A DNA stretch of 64,000 bases from the NCBI GenBank assembly GCA_963841425.1, contig CAWJCL010000001.1, forward strand, positions 62,001-126,000. Reading direction: 5' to 3'. Positions 26,249 to 35,459 of the stretch are shown piece by piece. The first letter of the stretch is position 1; each line of letters begins with the position of its first letter. Source of the stretch: DATEOR01 sp963841425 (GTDB taxonomy: Bacteria; Actinomycetota; Thermoleophilia; Gaiellales; Gaiellaceae). The notes beneath the pieces are model-generated. The model was not told the DNA's origin, did not search any database, and saw only the letters and a list, made by a program, of their open reading frames with translations. The position numbers and the translations under genes were made by a program.

Positions 26249-27103
26249 GTGACTGTCCTCATGGATGGAAAAGCGGTTGCCGAGCGGGCGCGCGCGGAGG
26301 TTGCCGAGGACGTCGCCGGGCTCGAGCGGCCGGTCGGCCTCGCCACGGTGCTCGTCGGCGAGGACCCGGCATCGGAGATCTACATCAAGCGGAAGCAGGA
26401 AGCCTGCCGCGAGGTCGGGATCGAGCCGTTCGACCACAAGCTCTCGGTCGAGACGACCGAGGAGGAGCTCCTTCGGCTCGTCGCCGAGCTCAACGCGGAC
26501 GAGCGCGTGACCGGCATCCTCTGCCAACTGCCGCTCCCCGAGCAGATCGACGAGGATCGCATCATCCGCTCGATTGCGCCGATCAAGGACGTCGACGGCT
26601 TCCATCCGTTCAGCGCCGGCCACCTCCTGCAGGGCAGCCCGACCTTCGTCGCGGCGACGCCGGCCGGGATCATGGAGATCCTGCGCGAGTACGAGGTCGA
26701 GCTTCTCGGCGCGCGCGCGGTGGTGGTGGGGCGGTCAAACATCGTGGGCAAGCCGATGGCGCTCCTGCTCCTCGCCGAGCACGCGACGGTGACGATCTGC
26801 CACAGCCGCACGCGGGACCTCGGTTCGGTGGTTCAGGAAGCAGACGTGGTGGTCGCTGCGGTCGGGCGTGCGGCGATGATCACGGGCGAAATGGTGCGGG
26901 ACGGAGCGACCGTCGTGGACGTCGGCATCAACCGGGTCGAGGGCAAGGTCGTCGGCGATGTGGCGGAGGACGTGCGGGGCAAGGCCGGCCTGCTCACACC
27001 GGTCCCGGGCGGCGTCGGGCCGATGACGATTGCTTCGCTTCTTCGCAACACGGTGAAGGCGGCCCGCTACCAAACGGGTCTGCTTGCCTTCCCCCTGGAC
27101 TGA
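26249..27103 (+). CDS. folD: FolD, methylenetetrahydrofolate dehydrogenase/cyclohydrolase
   Basis: 284 residues of the normal family length. Catalytic site SEIYIKRKQEAC (Tyr45, Lys49), QLPLPEQID, PIKDVDGFHP, the Rossmann motif VVVGRSNIVGKP and the C-terminal TPVPGGVGPMT are all intact. It interconverts 5,10-methylene-THF and 10-formyl-THF. GTG start, divergent from the diiron gene with only 28 bases between. Confidence 0.97.
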   Translation: MTVLMDGKAVAERARAEVAEDVAGLERPVGLATVLVGEDPASEIYIKRKQEACREVGIEPFDHKLSVETTEEELLRLVAELNADERVTGILCQLPLPEQIDEDRIIRSIAPIKDVDGFHPFSAGHLLQGSPTFVAATPAGIMEILREYEVELLGARAVVVGRSNIVGKPMALLLLAEHATVTICHSRTRDLGSVVQEADVVVAAVGRAAMITGEMVRDGATVVDVGINRVEGKVVGDVAEDVRGKAGLLTPVPGGVGPMTIASLLRNTVKAARYQTGLLAFPLD

Positions 27104-27150
27104 CGCTACATTGATGGCGCCGCAGCACGTTGCGGTGTTTAGTAGAGACG

Positions 27151-27182
27151 CGGCGGCTCGTTGCCGGGCCGCCGTTTGTTTG
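27151..27182 (+). terminator. intrinsic terminator between folD and the cold-shock gene
   Basis: CGGCGGC (27151-27157) pairs with GCCGCCG (27168-27174) across a 10-nt loop and is followed by TTTGTTTG. It could end folD transcription or be a structured leader of the cold-shock mRNA. Confidence 0.6.
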
Positions 27183-27198
27183 TGAAGGAGGCAGTACG

Positions 27199-27399
27199 TT
27201 GGCAGAAGGCACCGTCAAGTGGTTCTCGAACGAGAAGGGCTACGGCTTCATCGAGCGCGCTGAGGGCGAGGACGTTTTCGTCCACTTCTCGGCCATCACG
27301 ATGGACGGCTACAAGTCCCTCCAGGAGGGACAGCGCGTCGAGTTCGAGGTCGTTCAGGGCCAGAAGGGCCTGCAGGCGGCGAACGTTTCGGTCATCTAG
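27199..27399 (+). CDS. cold-shock-domain protein
   Basis: 66 residues, a single CSD. RNP1 is KGYGFIER and RNP2 is DVFVHFSAI; it begins [20 protein letters not shown] chaperone of the CspA family. The TTG at 27199 follows GAAGGAGG by seven bases, giving the canonical length; the longer frame upstream is not supported. Confidence 0.95.
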   Translation: MAEGTVKWFSNEKGYGFIERAEGEDVFVHFSAITMDGYKSLQEGQRVEFEVVQGQKGLQAANVSVI

Positions 27400-27421
27400 C
27401 CCGAAGTTCGAGCAAGCCGCT

Positions 27422-27454
27422 GACGGGCCCCCTTCAACGGGGCCCGTCTCTTTT
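27422..27454 (+). terminator. intrinsic terminator after the cold-shock gene
   Basis: GACGGGCCCC (27422-27431) pairs perfectly with GGGGCCCGTC (27439-27448), loop CTTCAAC, followed by TCTTTT. Confidence 0.9.
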
Positions 27455-27482
27455 AAAGTTCGGCTGGAGGCTCCGGAGGCGT

Positions 27483-27770
27483 ATGGCGATCACGAGAGAA
27501 GACGTACTGCACGTAGCGCGCCTCGCGCGCCTCGAGATTCCCGAGGGCGAGGTCGACCGCGTGCGCGACGAGCTCGGCGCGATCCTCGAAGCGGTGGGGA
27601 AGGTCGCGGAGCTCGACCTCTCGGACGTCGAGCCGACCTCGCATCCGCTCGCCGTCGTCAACGTGTGGCAGGAGGACGAGTCGCGCCCATCTCTCTCGCC
27701 CGAGGATGCTCTGGCCAACGCGCCCGACCCGGTTGGTGGGGCGTTCCGCGTCCCGGCGGTCGGGTCGTGA
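27483..27770 (+). CDS. gatC: GatC, Asp/Glu-tRNA amidotransferase subunit C
   Basis: 95 residues. The typical opening ITREDVLHVARLARLEI, central helix and tail with SRPSLSPEDALANAPD identify GatC, which holds GatA and GatB together in the GatCAB complex that converts Asp-tRNA(Asn) and Glu-tRNA(Gln) to the amidated forms. Lies 100 bases before gatA, with a terminator-like hairpin between. Confidence 0.95.
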   Translation: MAITREDVLHVARLARLEIPEGEVDRVRDELGAILEAVGKVAELDLSDVEPTSHPLAVVNVWQEDESRPSLSPEDALANAPDPVGGAFRVPAVGS

Positions 27771-27795
27771 CGCCTCGTGGATCATTTGGCTTTCC

Positions 27796-27816
27796 GCGCA
27801 CCACGGGTGCGCTTTT
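27796..27816 (+). terminator. terminator-like hairpin between gatC and gatA
   Basis: GCGCACC (27796-27802), loop ACG, GGTGCGC (27806-27812), then TTTT. It sits in the middle of what should be one operon, so it could attenuate gatA-gatB or mark a separate promoter downstream. Confidence 0.6.
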
Positions 27817-27870
27817 CCGCGTTAGCGTGAAAGCGGGTGGTGGCGTGGGGTGGCCCCTAGGAAACGTCCC

Positions 27871-29280
27871 ATGATCGACACCCTTCGTCTCACCGCGGAA
27901 GAAGCCGCTCGGCTGCTCGAGTCCGGCGATGTCTCCGGCGACGAGCTCGCGGGTGCCTACGTCGAGGCGATCGGCGAGCGCGATCCCGAGCTCCACGCCT
28001 ACCTGCACGTCGTCGGGGAGCCCGGAAACGGCGTCCCGATCGCGCTCAAGGACAACATCACCACGCGCGGCGTCCCGACCACGGCCGGCTCCCGCATCCT
28101 CGAGGGCTACGTCCCCGTCTTCGACTCCACCGTCGCGACGCGCATCAAGGAGGCCGGGCTCCCGCTCCTCGGCAAGACGAATTTGGACGAGTTCGCCATG
28201 GGCTCGTCCACGGAGAACTCGGCCTACGGCCCGTCGAAGAACCCCTGGGATCCCGACCGGGTGCCCGGCGGCTCGTCCGGCGGCACCGCGGCGGCCGTCG
28301 CAGGAGGGCTCGCCCCGTGGGGTCTCGGCTCCGACACGGGTGGGTCGATCAAGCAGCCCGCGTCGCTCTGCGGGCTCGTTGGCCTGCGCCCGACCTACGG
28401 CACGGTGTCGCGCTACGGCATCGTCGCCTTCGCGTCGAGCCTCGACCAGGTCGGCCCGATCACGAAGACCGTCCGCGACTGCGCGCGCCTCTACGGGACG
28501 ATCGCGGGCCGCGATCCCTGCGACTCGACGACCGTCGAGCTTCCGGAGCCCGTGGAAGTCCCCGCGGCCGCCGACCTCGCGGGCATCCGCATCGGCATCC
28601 CCAAGGAGCTGAACGAGGCCGAGGGCATCGAGCCCGGTGTGAGCGGTGCCGTCGCCAAGGCGATCGAGCTCGCCGAGAGCCTCGGAGCGGAGGTGGGGGA
28701 GTGCCGACTGCCGCTCTCGGTCGACTACGGCCTCGCCTGCTACTACCTCGTCGCCCCCGCCGAGGCGAGCTCGAACCTCGCCCGCTACGACGGCGTCCGC
28801 TACGGCTATCGCGCGGCCGGCGACGGCGACCTCACCGCCCTCTATTCGCGCACCCGCTGGGAGGGCTTCGGCCCCGAGCCGCGCCGACGCATCCTCATCG
28901 GGACGTACGCCCTTTCCGCCGGCTACTACGACGCCTTCTACGGGCAGGCCCAGAAGGTGCGGACGGTGATCGCGCAGGAGCACGCGGCCGCGTTCGAGGA
29001 CTACGACCTGCTCCTCAGCCCGACGAGCCCGACGGTGGCGTTCAGGGTCGGGGAGAAGGCCGAGAGCCCCCTCGCCATGTACCTCTCCGACCTGCTCACG
29101 ATTCCCGCCAACATGGCCGGGCTGCCCGGCCTCTCGATTCCGTGCGGTCTCTCCGAGGGACTCCCGGTCGGCCTGCAGATCCTCGGCCCGCAGTTCTCGG
29201 AGAACCTCATGTTCCGCGCCGGCCACGCGCTCGAGCAAGCCCTCGCCTTCGACTATGTCCCGGAGCGCCTCCGTGGCTGA
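27871..29280 (+). CDS. gatA: GatA, glutamyl-tRNA amidotransferase subunit A
   Basis: 469 residues of the amidase-signature family. The Ser-cis-Ser-Lys triad is complete: Lys60 (IALKDNI), Ser135 (PGGSSGG) and Ser159 (GSDTGGSI). It releases ammonia from glutamine and passes it to GatB. ATG 27871 gives the family-typical MIDTLRLTAEEAARLL; a GTG seven codons upstream is possible. Overlaps gatB by eight bases. Confidence 0.97.
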   Translation: MIDTLRLTAEEAARLLESGDVSGDELAGAYVEAIGERDPELHAYLHVVGEPGNGVPIALKDNITTRGVPTTAGSRILEGYVPVFDSTVATRIKEAGLPLLGKTNLDEFAMGSSTENSAYGPSKNPWDPDRVPGGSSGGTAAAVAGGLAPWGLGSDTGGSIKQPASLCGLVGLRPTYGTVSRYGIVAFASSLDQVGPITKTVRDCARLYGTIAGRDPCDSTTVELPEPVEVPAAADLAGIRIGIPKELNEAEGIEPGVSGAVAKAIELAESLGAEVGECRLPLSVDYGLACYYLVAPAEASSNLARYDGVRYGYRAAGDGDLTALYSRTRWEGFGPEPRRRILIGTYALSAGYYDAFYGQAQKVRTVIAQEHAAAFEDYDLLLSPTSPTVAFRVGEKAESPLAMYLSDLLTIPANMAGLPGLSIPCGLSEGLPVGLQILGPQFSENLMFRAGHALEQALAFDYVPERLRG

Positions 29281-30676
29281 GTGGGAACCGGTCATCGGCC
29301 TCGAGATCCACGTCCAGCTGAAGACGCGGACGAAGATGTTCTGCCGCTGCGAGAACGTCTGGGGCGAGCCCGAGAACACGCGCACGTGCCCGGTCTGCCT
29401 CGCGCACCCTGGGACTCTTCCGGTCCCGAACAAAAGGGCGATCGAGTGGACGGTGAAGCTCGGCGTCGCGCTCGGCTGCGAGATCGCCTCGCACGCGCTC
29501 TTCCACCGGAAGAACTACTTCTACCCCGACCTTTCCAAGGGCTACCAGATCTCCCAGTACGACATCCCGCTCTGCGCGGGCGGGAGATTCGTCGTGCCGG
29601 GGCCCGATGGCGACCGCGTGATCGGGATCGTCCGCGCACACCTCGAGGAGGACGCGGCCAAGACCATCCACGTGGGGGGCACCGGCGGACGAATCGCGGG
29701 TGCCGAGTACTCCCTCGTCGACTTCAACCGCGGCGGCACGCCGCTCGTCGAGATCGTCTCCGAACCCGACGTGCGATCCGCCGACGAGGCACGCCGCTTC
29801 CTCCAGCTTCTGCGCCAGACCGTCGTCGAGCTGGGCATCTCGGACGCGGAGATGGAGAAGGGCTCGCTCCGGTGCGATGCCAACGTCTCGGTCAGGCAGG
29901 CCGGCGAGACGGGCTTCCGCACGAAGACCGAGCTCAAGAACATGAACTCCTTCAAGTTCGTGGCGGACGGGATCGACGCCGAGGTGCGCCGCCAGATCGA
30001 GCTCTACGAGGCCGGGGGAGAGGTCGAGCAGGAGACGCTCCACTTCGACCCGTCGAGCGGGACGATCGCACCGCTCCGCTCGAAGGAGGAGGCGCACGAC
30101 TACCGCTACTTCCCGGAGCCCGACCTCGTCCCGGTCGAGCCTCCGGTCGAGATGATCGCGGCGGCGATGGACGAGATCGGCGAGCTGCCTTCGGCGCGCA
30201 TCCGCCGGGTCGAGGCGGAGGTCGGCTTCGACCTCGCGGAAGGGCTCGTGGCGAGCGGCCGCGACGGCCTGTACGTGCGGGTCTCCGGCGACCGCCGCAC
30301 GGTGGCCAACGTGGTCATGAACCAGCTTGCGGCGACCGGCGTCGATCCAGAGGACGTGAACGGCGCGGAGCTCGGCAAGCTGATCGCCGAGCGCGGGCGC
30401 ATCCCGCGCGCGGCATTCACCGAAGCGCTCGAGCGAAGCGGGGACGCCGGGTTTTCCGCGGACGACTACCTCGGCGAGACGGCGATCTCGGACACGTCCG
30501 AGCTCGATCCCGTCATCGAAAAGGTGCTGGCCGAGAACGAGGCGCAGGTGGAGACCTTCAAGGCCGGGAAGGAAGGCGTGCTCGGCTTCCTGGTCGGTCA
30601 GGTGATGAAGGAAACGGGCGGCAAGGCCGATGCCAGGGTCGTGAACGAGCGCCTGCGCGAGAAGCTCGAGTCGTGA
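29273..30676 (+). CDS. gatB: GatB, Asp/Glu-tRNA amidotransferase subunit B
   Basis: 467 residues. The opening AEWEPVIGLEIHVQL, the zinc-site region FCRCEN...CPVCLAHPG, FHRKNYFYPDLSKGYQISQ and DFNRGGTPLVEIVSEPD are GatB hallmarks; the C-terminal YqeY-like tail domain is complete. It kinases and amidates the misacylated tRNA. The GTG at 29273, overlapping gatA, gives the usual N-terminus; an ATG six codons earlier is an alternative. Confidence 0.97.
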   Translation: MAEWEPVIGLEIHVQLKTRTKMFCRCENVWGEPENTRTCPVCLAHPGTLPVPNKRAIEWTVKLGVALGCEIASHALFHRKNYFYPDLSKGYQISQYDIPLCAGGRFVVPGPDGDRVIGIVRAHLEEDAAKTIHVGGTGGRIAGAEYSLVDFNRGGTPLVEIVSEPDVRSADEARRFLQLLRQTVVELGISDAEMEKGSLRCDANVSVRQAGETGFRTKTELKNMNSFKFVADGIDAEVRRQIELYEAGGEVEQETLHFDPSSGTIAPLRSKEEAHDYRYFPEPDLVPVEPPVEMIAAAMDEIGELPSARIRRVEAEVGFDLAEGLVASGRDGLYVRVSGDRRTVANVVMNQLAATGVDPEDVNGAELGKLIAERGRIPRAAFTEALERSGDAGFSADDYLGETAISDTSELDPVIEKVLAENEAQVETFKAGKEGVLGFLVGQVMKETGGKADARVVNERLREKLES

Positions 30677-31161
30677 CCACGCCCGAGGCAAGCCGACCAC
30701 GTTTCCACGAGAGCTACGGGATCTGGGCGGCGGACGAGGGTGCCGGCCTGCTCGAGTGGGAGTGGGCGGCCGAGCGGCTCGAGCGCGCTCACAACTACTG
30801 GGTGGCCACCTCGTCCGAGTCCGGGCGACCGCATGCCGCGCCGATCTGGGGGCTCTGGAGCGACGGTGCCTTCTTCTTCTCGACCGCGCGGGCGTCCCGG
30901 AAGGGGCTGAATCTCGCTGCGAACCCGTTTGCGGCCGTCCACCTCGAGAGCGGCGACGAGGTCGTCATCGTCGAGGGCGCTGTCGAGGAGGTCACGGCGC
31001 GGAAAGCCCTCGACGTCCTCGCCGCCGCCTATGGGGAGAAGTACACCCTCGAGATCAAATTCGATGATCCCGGGTCGGTCGTCTACGTGCTCGTGCCCAA
31101 GCGAGCCTTTGCCTGGCGTGAGAACGACTATCCCGAGAGCGCCACCCGCTTCACGTTCTAG
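30673..31161 (+). CDS. pyridoxamine-5'-phosphate-oxidase-family protein
   Basis: 162 residues. The split-barrel PPOX fold is seen in ERAHNYWVATSSESGRPHAAPIWGLWSDGAFFFSTARASRKGLNL and DEVVIVEGAVEEV. A flavin- or F420-binding reductase of unknown substrate. GTG overlaps the gatB stop (GTGA), so it is translated with the amidotransferase genes although no functional link is obvious. Confidence 0.8.
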   Translation: MTTPEASRPRFHESYGIWAADEGAGLLEWEWAAERLERAHNYWVATSSESGRPHAAPIWGLWSDGAFFFSTARASRKGLNLAANPFAAVHLESGDEVVIVEGAVEEVTARKALDVLAAAYGEKYTLEIKFDDPGSVVYVLVPKRAFAWRENDYPESATRFTF

Positions 31162-31212
31162 GCACCCCATTCGAGTCTCCGGTCCGCCGGGCCGCCGGCC
31201 GATATCGGCTCC

Positions 31213-32076
31213 GTGGGCCGCTTCGCCTCCGCATTTGCGTTCCTCTTCGTGCTCGTCGTCATCCTCGGCTCGGCGGGCTGCGGCCAGCGCTTCGACGAGC
31301 TCGGGGGCGAGCCCCCTCCCGGCCAGGCGTCGTTTGCCGCGGACGCGCTGACCGGGCTTCGAGAGGCCGGGAGCGCGCACGTGGTCGTCAACGCCCATGG
31401 CGGGACGATCAGCGGCACCGACGCGGAGCTCAGCGTCCATTTCGAGGGCGACATCTCCACCTCGGCGCTCACCGGAGACCTCCAGCTCAGCTTCCCGGGC
31501 GGAACGCTCGGGGCTCGGGTGCTCGTCGACGAGCACGACGTCTACGTCCGCTTCATGGGCGTCTGGTACCACGAGGACGCGGGCGTCGCCGACGCCCTCC
31601 ACAGGGCCGGCGAGGAAAACGGCGAGCTGCTCTCGCAGCTGACCACGCCTGCGGGCCTCGGCAAGCTCTTCACTCAGCTCTTCGAAGGCGGGATCGCGCA
31701 GGGCCCCGACCTCGGCGGCGCCTCCACGTGGGAGTTCGACGGCCGCCTCCGCGCCGAGACATTCGCGAACCTCGTCGAGAAGTACGGCGGCATCGAGCTG
31801 ACGGCGAACGATCGTGCGCTCTTCGCCCAGGTCGCGGCGACGAGCCACCTCGTCGTGGACGTGGGGAAGGAGGATGGCCTTCCGCGAAAGCTCGTGCTCA
31901 CGCTCGACCCGCCGAAGGATCTCCAGTTCGATTCCAAGGAGCTCCAGTCGTCCGACGGCGCCCTCTCGGTCACCGTGGAGCTCTCCGACTTCGGGGAGGA
32001 CGTCTCGTTCAGCCCGCCGAAGAGCCCGAAGCCGCTCGACGAGCTGTTCGGTCAGCTCTTCGGCGTGATGGGCTGA
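31213..32076 (+). CDS. lipoprotein, LppX/LprG-like
   Basis: 287 residues. Signal peptide with lipobox LGSAGC (Cys23). The mature part alternates beta strands and amphipathic helices, with a repeated pattern of AHVVVNAHGG, DISTSALTGDLQLSF and HLVVDVGKEDGLPRKLVLTL, as in the LppX/LprG lipid-binding lipoproteins of actinobacteria. This is pattern-level similarity only. The 3' end overlaps the convergent membrane-protein gene by 68 bases. Confidence 0.6.
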   Translation: MGRFASAFAFLFVLVVILGSAGCGQRFDELGGEPPPGQASFAADALTGLREAGSAHVVVNAHGGTISGTDAELSVHFEGDISTSALTGDLQLSFPGGTLGARVLVDEHDVYVRFMGVWYHEDAGVADALHRAGEENGELLSQLTTPAGLGKLFTQLFEGGIAQGPDLGGASTWEFDGRLRAETFANLVEKYGGIELTANDRALFAQVAATSHLVVDVGKEDGLPRKLVLTLDPPKDLQFDSKELQSSDGALSVTVELSDFGEDVSFSPPKSPKPLDELFGQLFGVMG

Positions 32077-32704
32077 GCGCCACCCGCTCGCCGCTCGAGT
32101 AGAGAAAGCCTGCGTAGAGAAGGGCTGCGGCCGCGGCGATGAAGACCGCCGTCGGGGCAGCCCCGAGCCCTGCGACGGCGCTGCCCGCGGCGGCAACCGC
32201 GACACCCGCCAGGATGAGGCCGTTCCCAAGCGGCCGGCGGCGAATCGTCGAGAGGGCGATCGCCACCACGGCCAGCGTCCCCAGCGAGTTCCCGAGGATC
32301 GCGACGAGACGCGCGGGCCAGAAGTCCAGGTGCTCCTGCGCGTTGGGAATCGAGGTACCCGCGGCCGGCGCACTCAGCGGGGCGGCGAGGGCGATCCCGA
32401 CCGCGAGCCCGGCGTAGAGGAAGCCGAGCGGCACGGCCCAGCGCCGTCCGGAGAGGAGGAGCGAGCCGATGCCGAGGAGCGGCGCCGTGAGGAGGCCGCC
32501 GCAGAGGTAGTAGACCCGGAACGAGTGGTCGTCCCAGCCGGCCGCGGCGCCCCAGGCGAGGGCAGCCGATGCGGCCGCGTAGGCGAGGAGCGAGGCCGAC
32601 CAGGCGGCGAGCTGCGGCGCCCGTCGCGTGCGCCAGCGGCCGAGCAGATCGCCCGCGAGCCGGAGCGCGAGGAGCGCGGCCGCGAATGCAAGCAGTGCCT
32701 CCAT
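32009..32704 (-). CDS. membrane protein of unknown function
   Basis: 231 residues with about seven helices and an Arg-rich C-terminal tail. No motif recognised; the YYLCGGLLTAPLLGIGS stretch is typical of small polytopic proteins. ATG 32704 is divergent from the aminotransferase gene, with 23 bases between. The tail overlaps the convergent lipoprotein gene. Confidence 0.65.
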   Translation of the reverse strand: MEALLAFAAALLALRLAGDLLGRWRTRRAPQLAAWSASLLAYAAASAALAWGAAAGWDDHSFRVYYLCGGLLTAPLLGIGSLLLSGRRWAVPLGFLYAGLAVGIALAAPLSAPAAGTSIPNAQEHLDFWPARLVAILGNSLGTLAVVAIALSTIRRRPLGNGLILAGVAVAAAGSAVAGLGAAPTAVFIAAAAALLYAGFLYSSGERVALSPSRRRADRTARRAASGSSAG

Positions 32705-32727
32705 GCCGTGAGTTAACCTCAGCGGAG

Positions 32728-33882
32728 ATGGCCGAGAAGCGCTACCTCGTCACGCCGGGCCCGACGCCCGTGCCCCCGGAGGTGCTCGCCGCGACGGCCG
32801 CGCCGATGATCCATCACCGCTCGCCGGACTTCCGCGGGACGCTCGAGCGCGTCACCGAACGGCTGCAGCAGGTCTTCCGCACGGAGAACGACATCATCCA
32901 CCTGACCTCGGCGGGCACGGGCGCGATGGAGTCGGTCTTTCAGAACCTCTGCTCGCCGGGCGACCCCGTGCTCGTCGTGTCGCACGGATTCTTCGGCGAG
33001 CGGTTCGCCGCCCAGGCCGAGGCGTACGGCTGCAAGCTCACGCACCTCCGCTACGGCTGGGGCGAGTCTCCGAGCCCCGACGAGGTCGGCGCCCAGCTCG
33101 AGGAGATGGGGGGCGCGAAGATCGTCTTCCTCACGCATTCGGACACCTCGACCGGGGTCGTCTCCGACATCCAGGGGATCGCCGAGCGCATCTCCGGCTC
33201 GGATGCACTCGTCGTCGTCGACGCGATCTCGAGTCTCGCGGCGGTGCCGCTCGAGACCGAGGGGTGGGGCCTGGACGTCGTCATCACGAGCTCGCACAAG
33301 GCGCTCATGAGCCCGCCCGGGCTCGCGTTCGTCTCCGTTTCCGACGCCGCATTCGAGGCCTCGCGCTCGGCGAGCTCGCCCCGCTACTACTTCGACTGGG
33401 AGCGCGCCCGCGCTGCCCAGGAGAAGGGGGAGAACCCGTTCTCGCCGGCGATCTCCCTCTTCCTCGGCGTCGACGTCGCGCTCGGAATGATTCTCGAAGA
33501 GGGGCTCGAGTCCGCGTTCGAGCGCCACGTGCGCCTCGGCCGCGCGGCGCGCGCGGGCGTCAAGGCGATGGGGCTCGAGCTCTTCTCGCCGGACGAGGAC
33601 CGCTCGGCGGTCGTGACGGCGATCAAGATGCCTGCGGGGATCGACGGCGGGTCGGTCGTCCTCTCGATGCGCGAGCGCTCGGGCGTGACGATCATCGGCG
33701 GGCAGGGCGAGGTACGCGGGAAGATCGTCCGCATCGGCCACATCGGCTACATCGACGTCTTCGACGTGACGGCAGCGCTCAGCGCGCTCGAGCTCGCCAT
33801 GGCCGAGGCCGGGGCGGACATCGAGCGCTCCGCCGCCGTGAGCGCCGCGCTCGAGGCGCACGCCGAGCCGATTTCCGTGTGA
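32728..33882 (+). CDS. class V aminotransferase (alanine-glyoxylate/phosphoserine type)
   Basis: 384 residues. The opening KRYLVTPGPTPVPPEVL, the PLP Lys191 in ITSSHKALMSPPGL and the C-terminal GGQGEVRGKIVRIGHIGY match the alanine-glyoxylate/serine-pyruvate aminotransferase branch. Because its stop overlaps the serA start (GTGA), it most likely supplies the phosphoserine-transamination step of serine synthesis in place of a classical SerC (inference from context). Ribosome site GCGGAG. Confidence 0.85.
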   Translation: MAEKRYLVTPGPTPVPPEVLAATAAPMIHHRSPDFRGTLERVTERLQQVFRTENDIIHLTSAGTGAMESVFQNLCSPGDPVLVVSHGFFGERFAAQAEAYGCKLTHLRYGWGESPSPDEVGAQLEEMGGAKIVFLTHSDTSTGVVSDIQGIAERISGSDALVVVDAISSLAAVPLETEGWGLDVVITSSHKALMSPPGLAFVSVSDAAFEASRSASSPRYYFDWERARAAQEKGENPFSPAISLFLGVDVALGMILEEGLESAFERHVRLGRAARAGVKAMGLELFSPDEDRSAVVTAIKMPAGIDGGSVVLSMRERSGVTIIGGQGEVRGKIVRIGHIGYIDVFDVTAALSALELAMAEAGADIERSAAVSAALEAHAEPISV

Positions 33883-35459
33883 AGGTCTTAGTCAGGGAGC
33901 CGATCGCCGAGGCGGGGATCGAGCTCCTGCGCGAACGCTTCGACGTCGACGTGGATGCGGACGGCGATCTCGCCGGTCGCATCGGCGACTACGATGCGAT
34001 CATCATCCGCAGCGGCACGCACCTCGACGCGGGCCTGATCGAAAAGGCGACGAAGCTCAAGGTGATCGGCCGGGCCGGGGTCGGGATCGACAACGTCGAT
34101 CTCGACGCCGCTTCGCGGCGCGGGATCGTCGTCGCGAACGCGCCGGAGTCCACCATCGTGTCGGCGGCGGAGCACACGCTCGGCCTCCTGCTCGGCCTCT
34201 CGCGCTCGATTCCCCAGGCCCACGCTGCGCTCAAGAACGGCCGCTGGGACCGCTCGCGCTTCGCGGGCCACGAGCTCGCCGGGAAGACACTCGGCCTCGT
34301 CGGCTTCGGTCGCATCGGGCGCCAGGTGGCGCGCCTCGCGCGCGGCCTGGACATGCAGGTCGTCGCCTTCGACCCCTACGTGAGCGCCGAGCGCTTCGCC
34401 GAGCTCGGCGTCGACCGGGTCGAGACGCTTTCAGAGCTCCTCGCGTCGTCCGACTTCGCGTCGCTCCATCTCACGCTCACGGAGGACACGCACGGGCTCA
34501 TCGGACGGGAGGAGCTCGCAGCGGCGAAGGACGGGATCAAGCTGGTCAACGCCGCCCGTGGCGAGCTCGTCGACGAGGAGGCGCTCGTCGAGGCGCTCCG
34601 CTCGGGCAAGGTCGCAGGCGCCGCGCTCGACGTCTTCGCCGAGGAGCCGTACTCCGGGCCGCTCCTCGAGCTCGACAACGTCGTCGTCACCCCGCACCTC
34701 GCTGCCTCGACCGAGGAGGCTCAGGACCGTGCGGGCGTGATCGTGGCCGAGCAGGTCGTCGCCGCTCTGGAGGGCCGCGTGGTGACGAACGCGGTCAACG
34801 TTCCTGCGGTGGCAGCAGACGAGGTCGGCTTCCTCGGCCCGTTCCTTCCCCTCGCGGCGAAGCTGGGAGCACTCGCGGTGGAGCTCGCCGATTCGAGCCC
34901 GACACGGCTCGACTTCGCCTACCTGGGAGAGCTGGCCGAGCACGACACGCGGCTCCTCACCGTCGCGGCGCTCAACGGCGCCTTCCAGGGCCGGGTCGAG
35001 CAGGCGGTCAACTATGTGAACGCGCCGCTTCTCGCGGCCGAGCGCGGGATCGAGGTGACCGAGGAGCGCCGCCGTGCGTCCCGCGACTTCACGAGCCTCG
35101 TCCGCGTGACGGCGGTCGCCGGCGACCAGGAGGTCGTCGTCGCGGGGACGCCACTCGGCCGCGACGCCGAGCCGCGGCTCGTGCGCGCGCTTGGCTACGA
35201 GATCGAGATCGATCTCGCCCCGTTCATGCTCTTCGCCGTGAACGACGACCAGCCGGGCCGCATCGGCCGGTTGGGCACGCTTCTCGGAGAGGCGCAGGTG
35301 AACATCGCCAACATGGCCGTCTCACGGCGCTCGCGAAGCGCGAAGGGCGCCCTCATGGCGCTCACCCTGGACAGCATCCCGGCGCCGGGGGTGCTCGAGC
35401 GCGTGGAGGCCGAGCCCGGTTTCACCGACGTTCGCTTCATCGACCTGAGCAAAGCTTGA
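33879..35459 (+). CDS. serA: SerA, D-3-phosphoglycerate dehydrogenase
   Basis: 526 residues, the long actinobacterial form. NAD-binding LGLVGFGRIGRQVARLA, NAARGELVDEEAL and the catalytic VVTPHLAASTEEA are intact. An intervening allosteric domain is followed by a C-terminal ACT domain (FAVNDDQPGRIGRLGTLLGEAQVNIANM) that normally mediates serine feedback. GTG start overlaps the upstream aminotransferase. Confidence 0.96.
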   Translation: MKVLVREPIAEAGIELLRERFDVDVDADGDLAGRIGDYDAIIIRSGTHLDAGLIEKATKLKVIGRAGVGIDNVDLDAASRRGIVVANAPESTIVSAAEHTLGLLLGLSRSIPQAHAALKNGRWDRSRFAGHELAGKTLGLVGFGRIGRQVARLARGLDMQVVAFDPYVSAERFAELGVDRVETLSELLASSDFASLHLTLTEDTHGLIGREELAAAKDGIKLVNAARGELVDEEALVEALRSGKVAGAALDVFAEEPYSGPLLELDNVVVTPHLAASTEEAQDRAGVIVAEQVVAALEGRVVTNAVNVPAVAADEVGFLGPFLPLAAKLGALAVELADSSPTRLDFAYLGELAEHDTRLLTVAALNGAFQGRVEQAVNYVNAPLLAAERGIEVTEERRRASRDFTSLVRVTAVAGDQEVVVAGTPLGRDAEPRLVRALGYEIEIDLAPFMLFAVNDDQPGRIGRLGTLLGEAQVNIANMAVSRRSRSAKGALMALTLDSIPAPGVLERVEAEPGFTDVRFIDLSKA

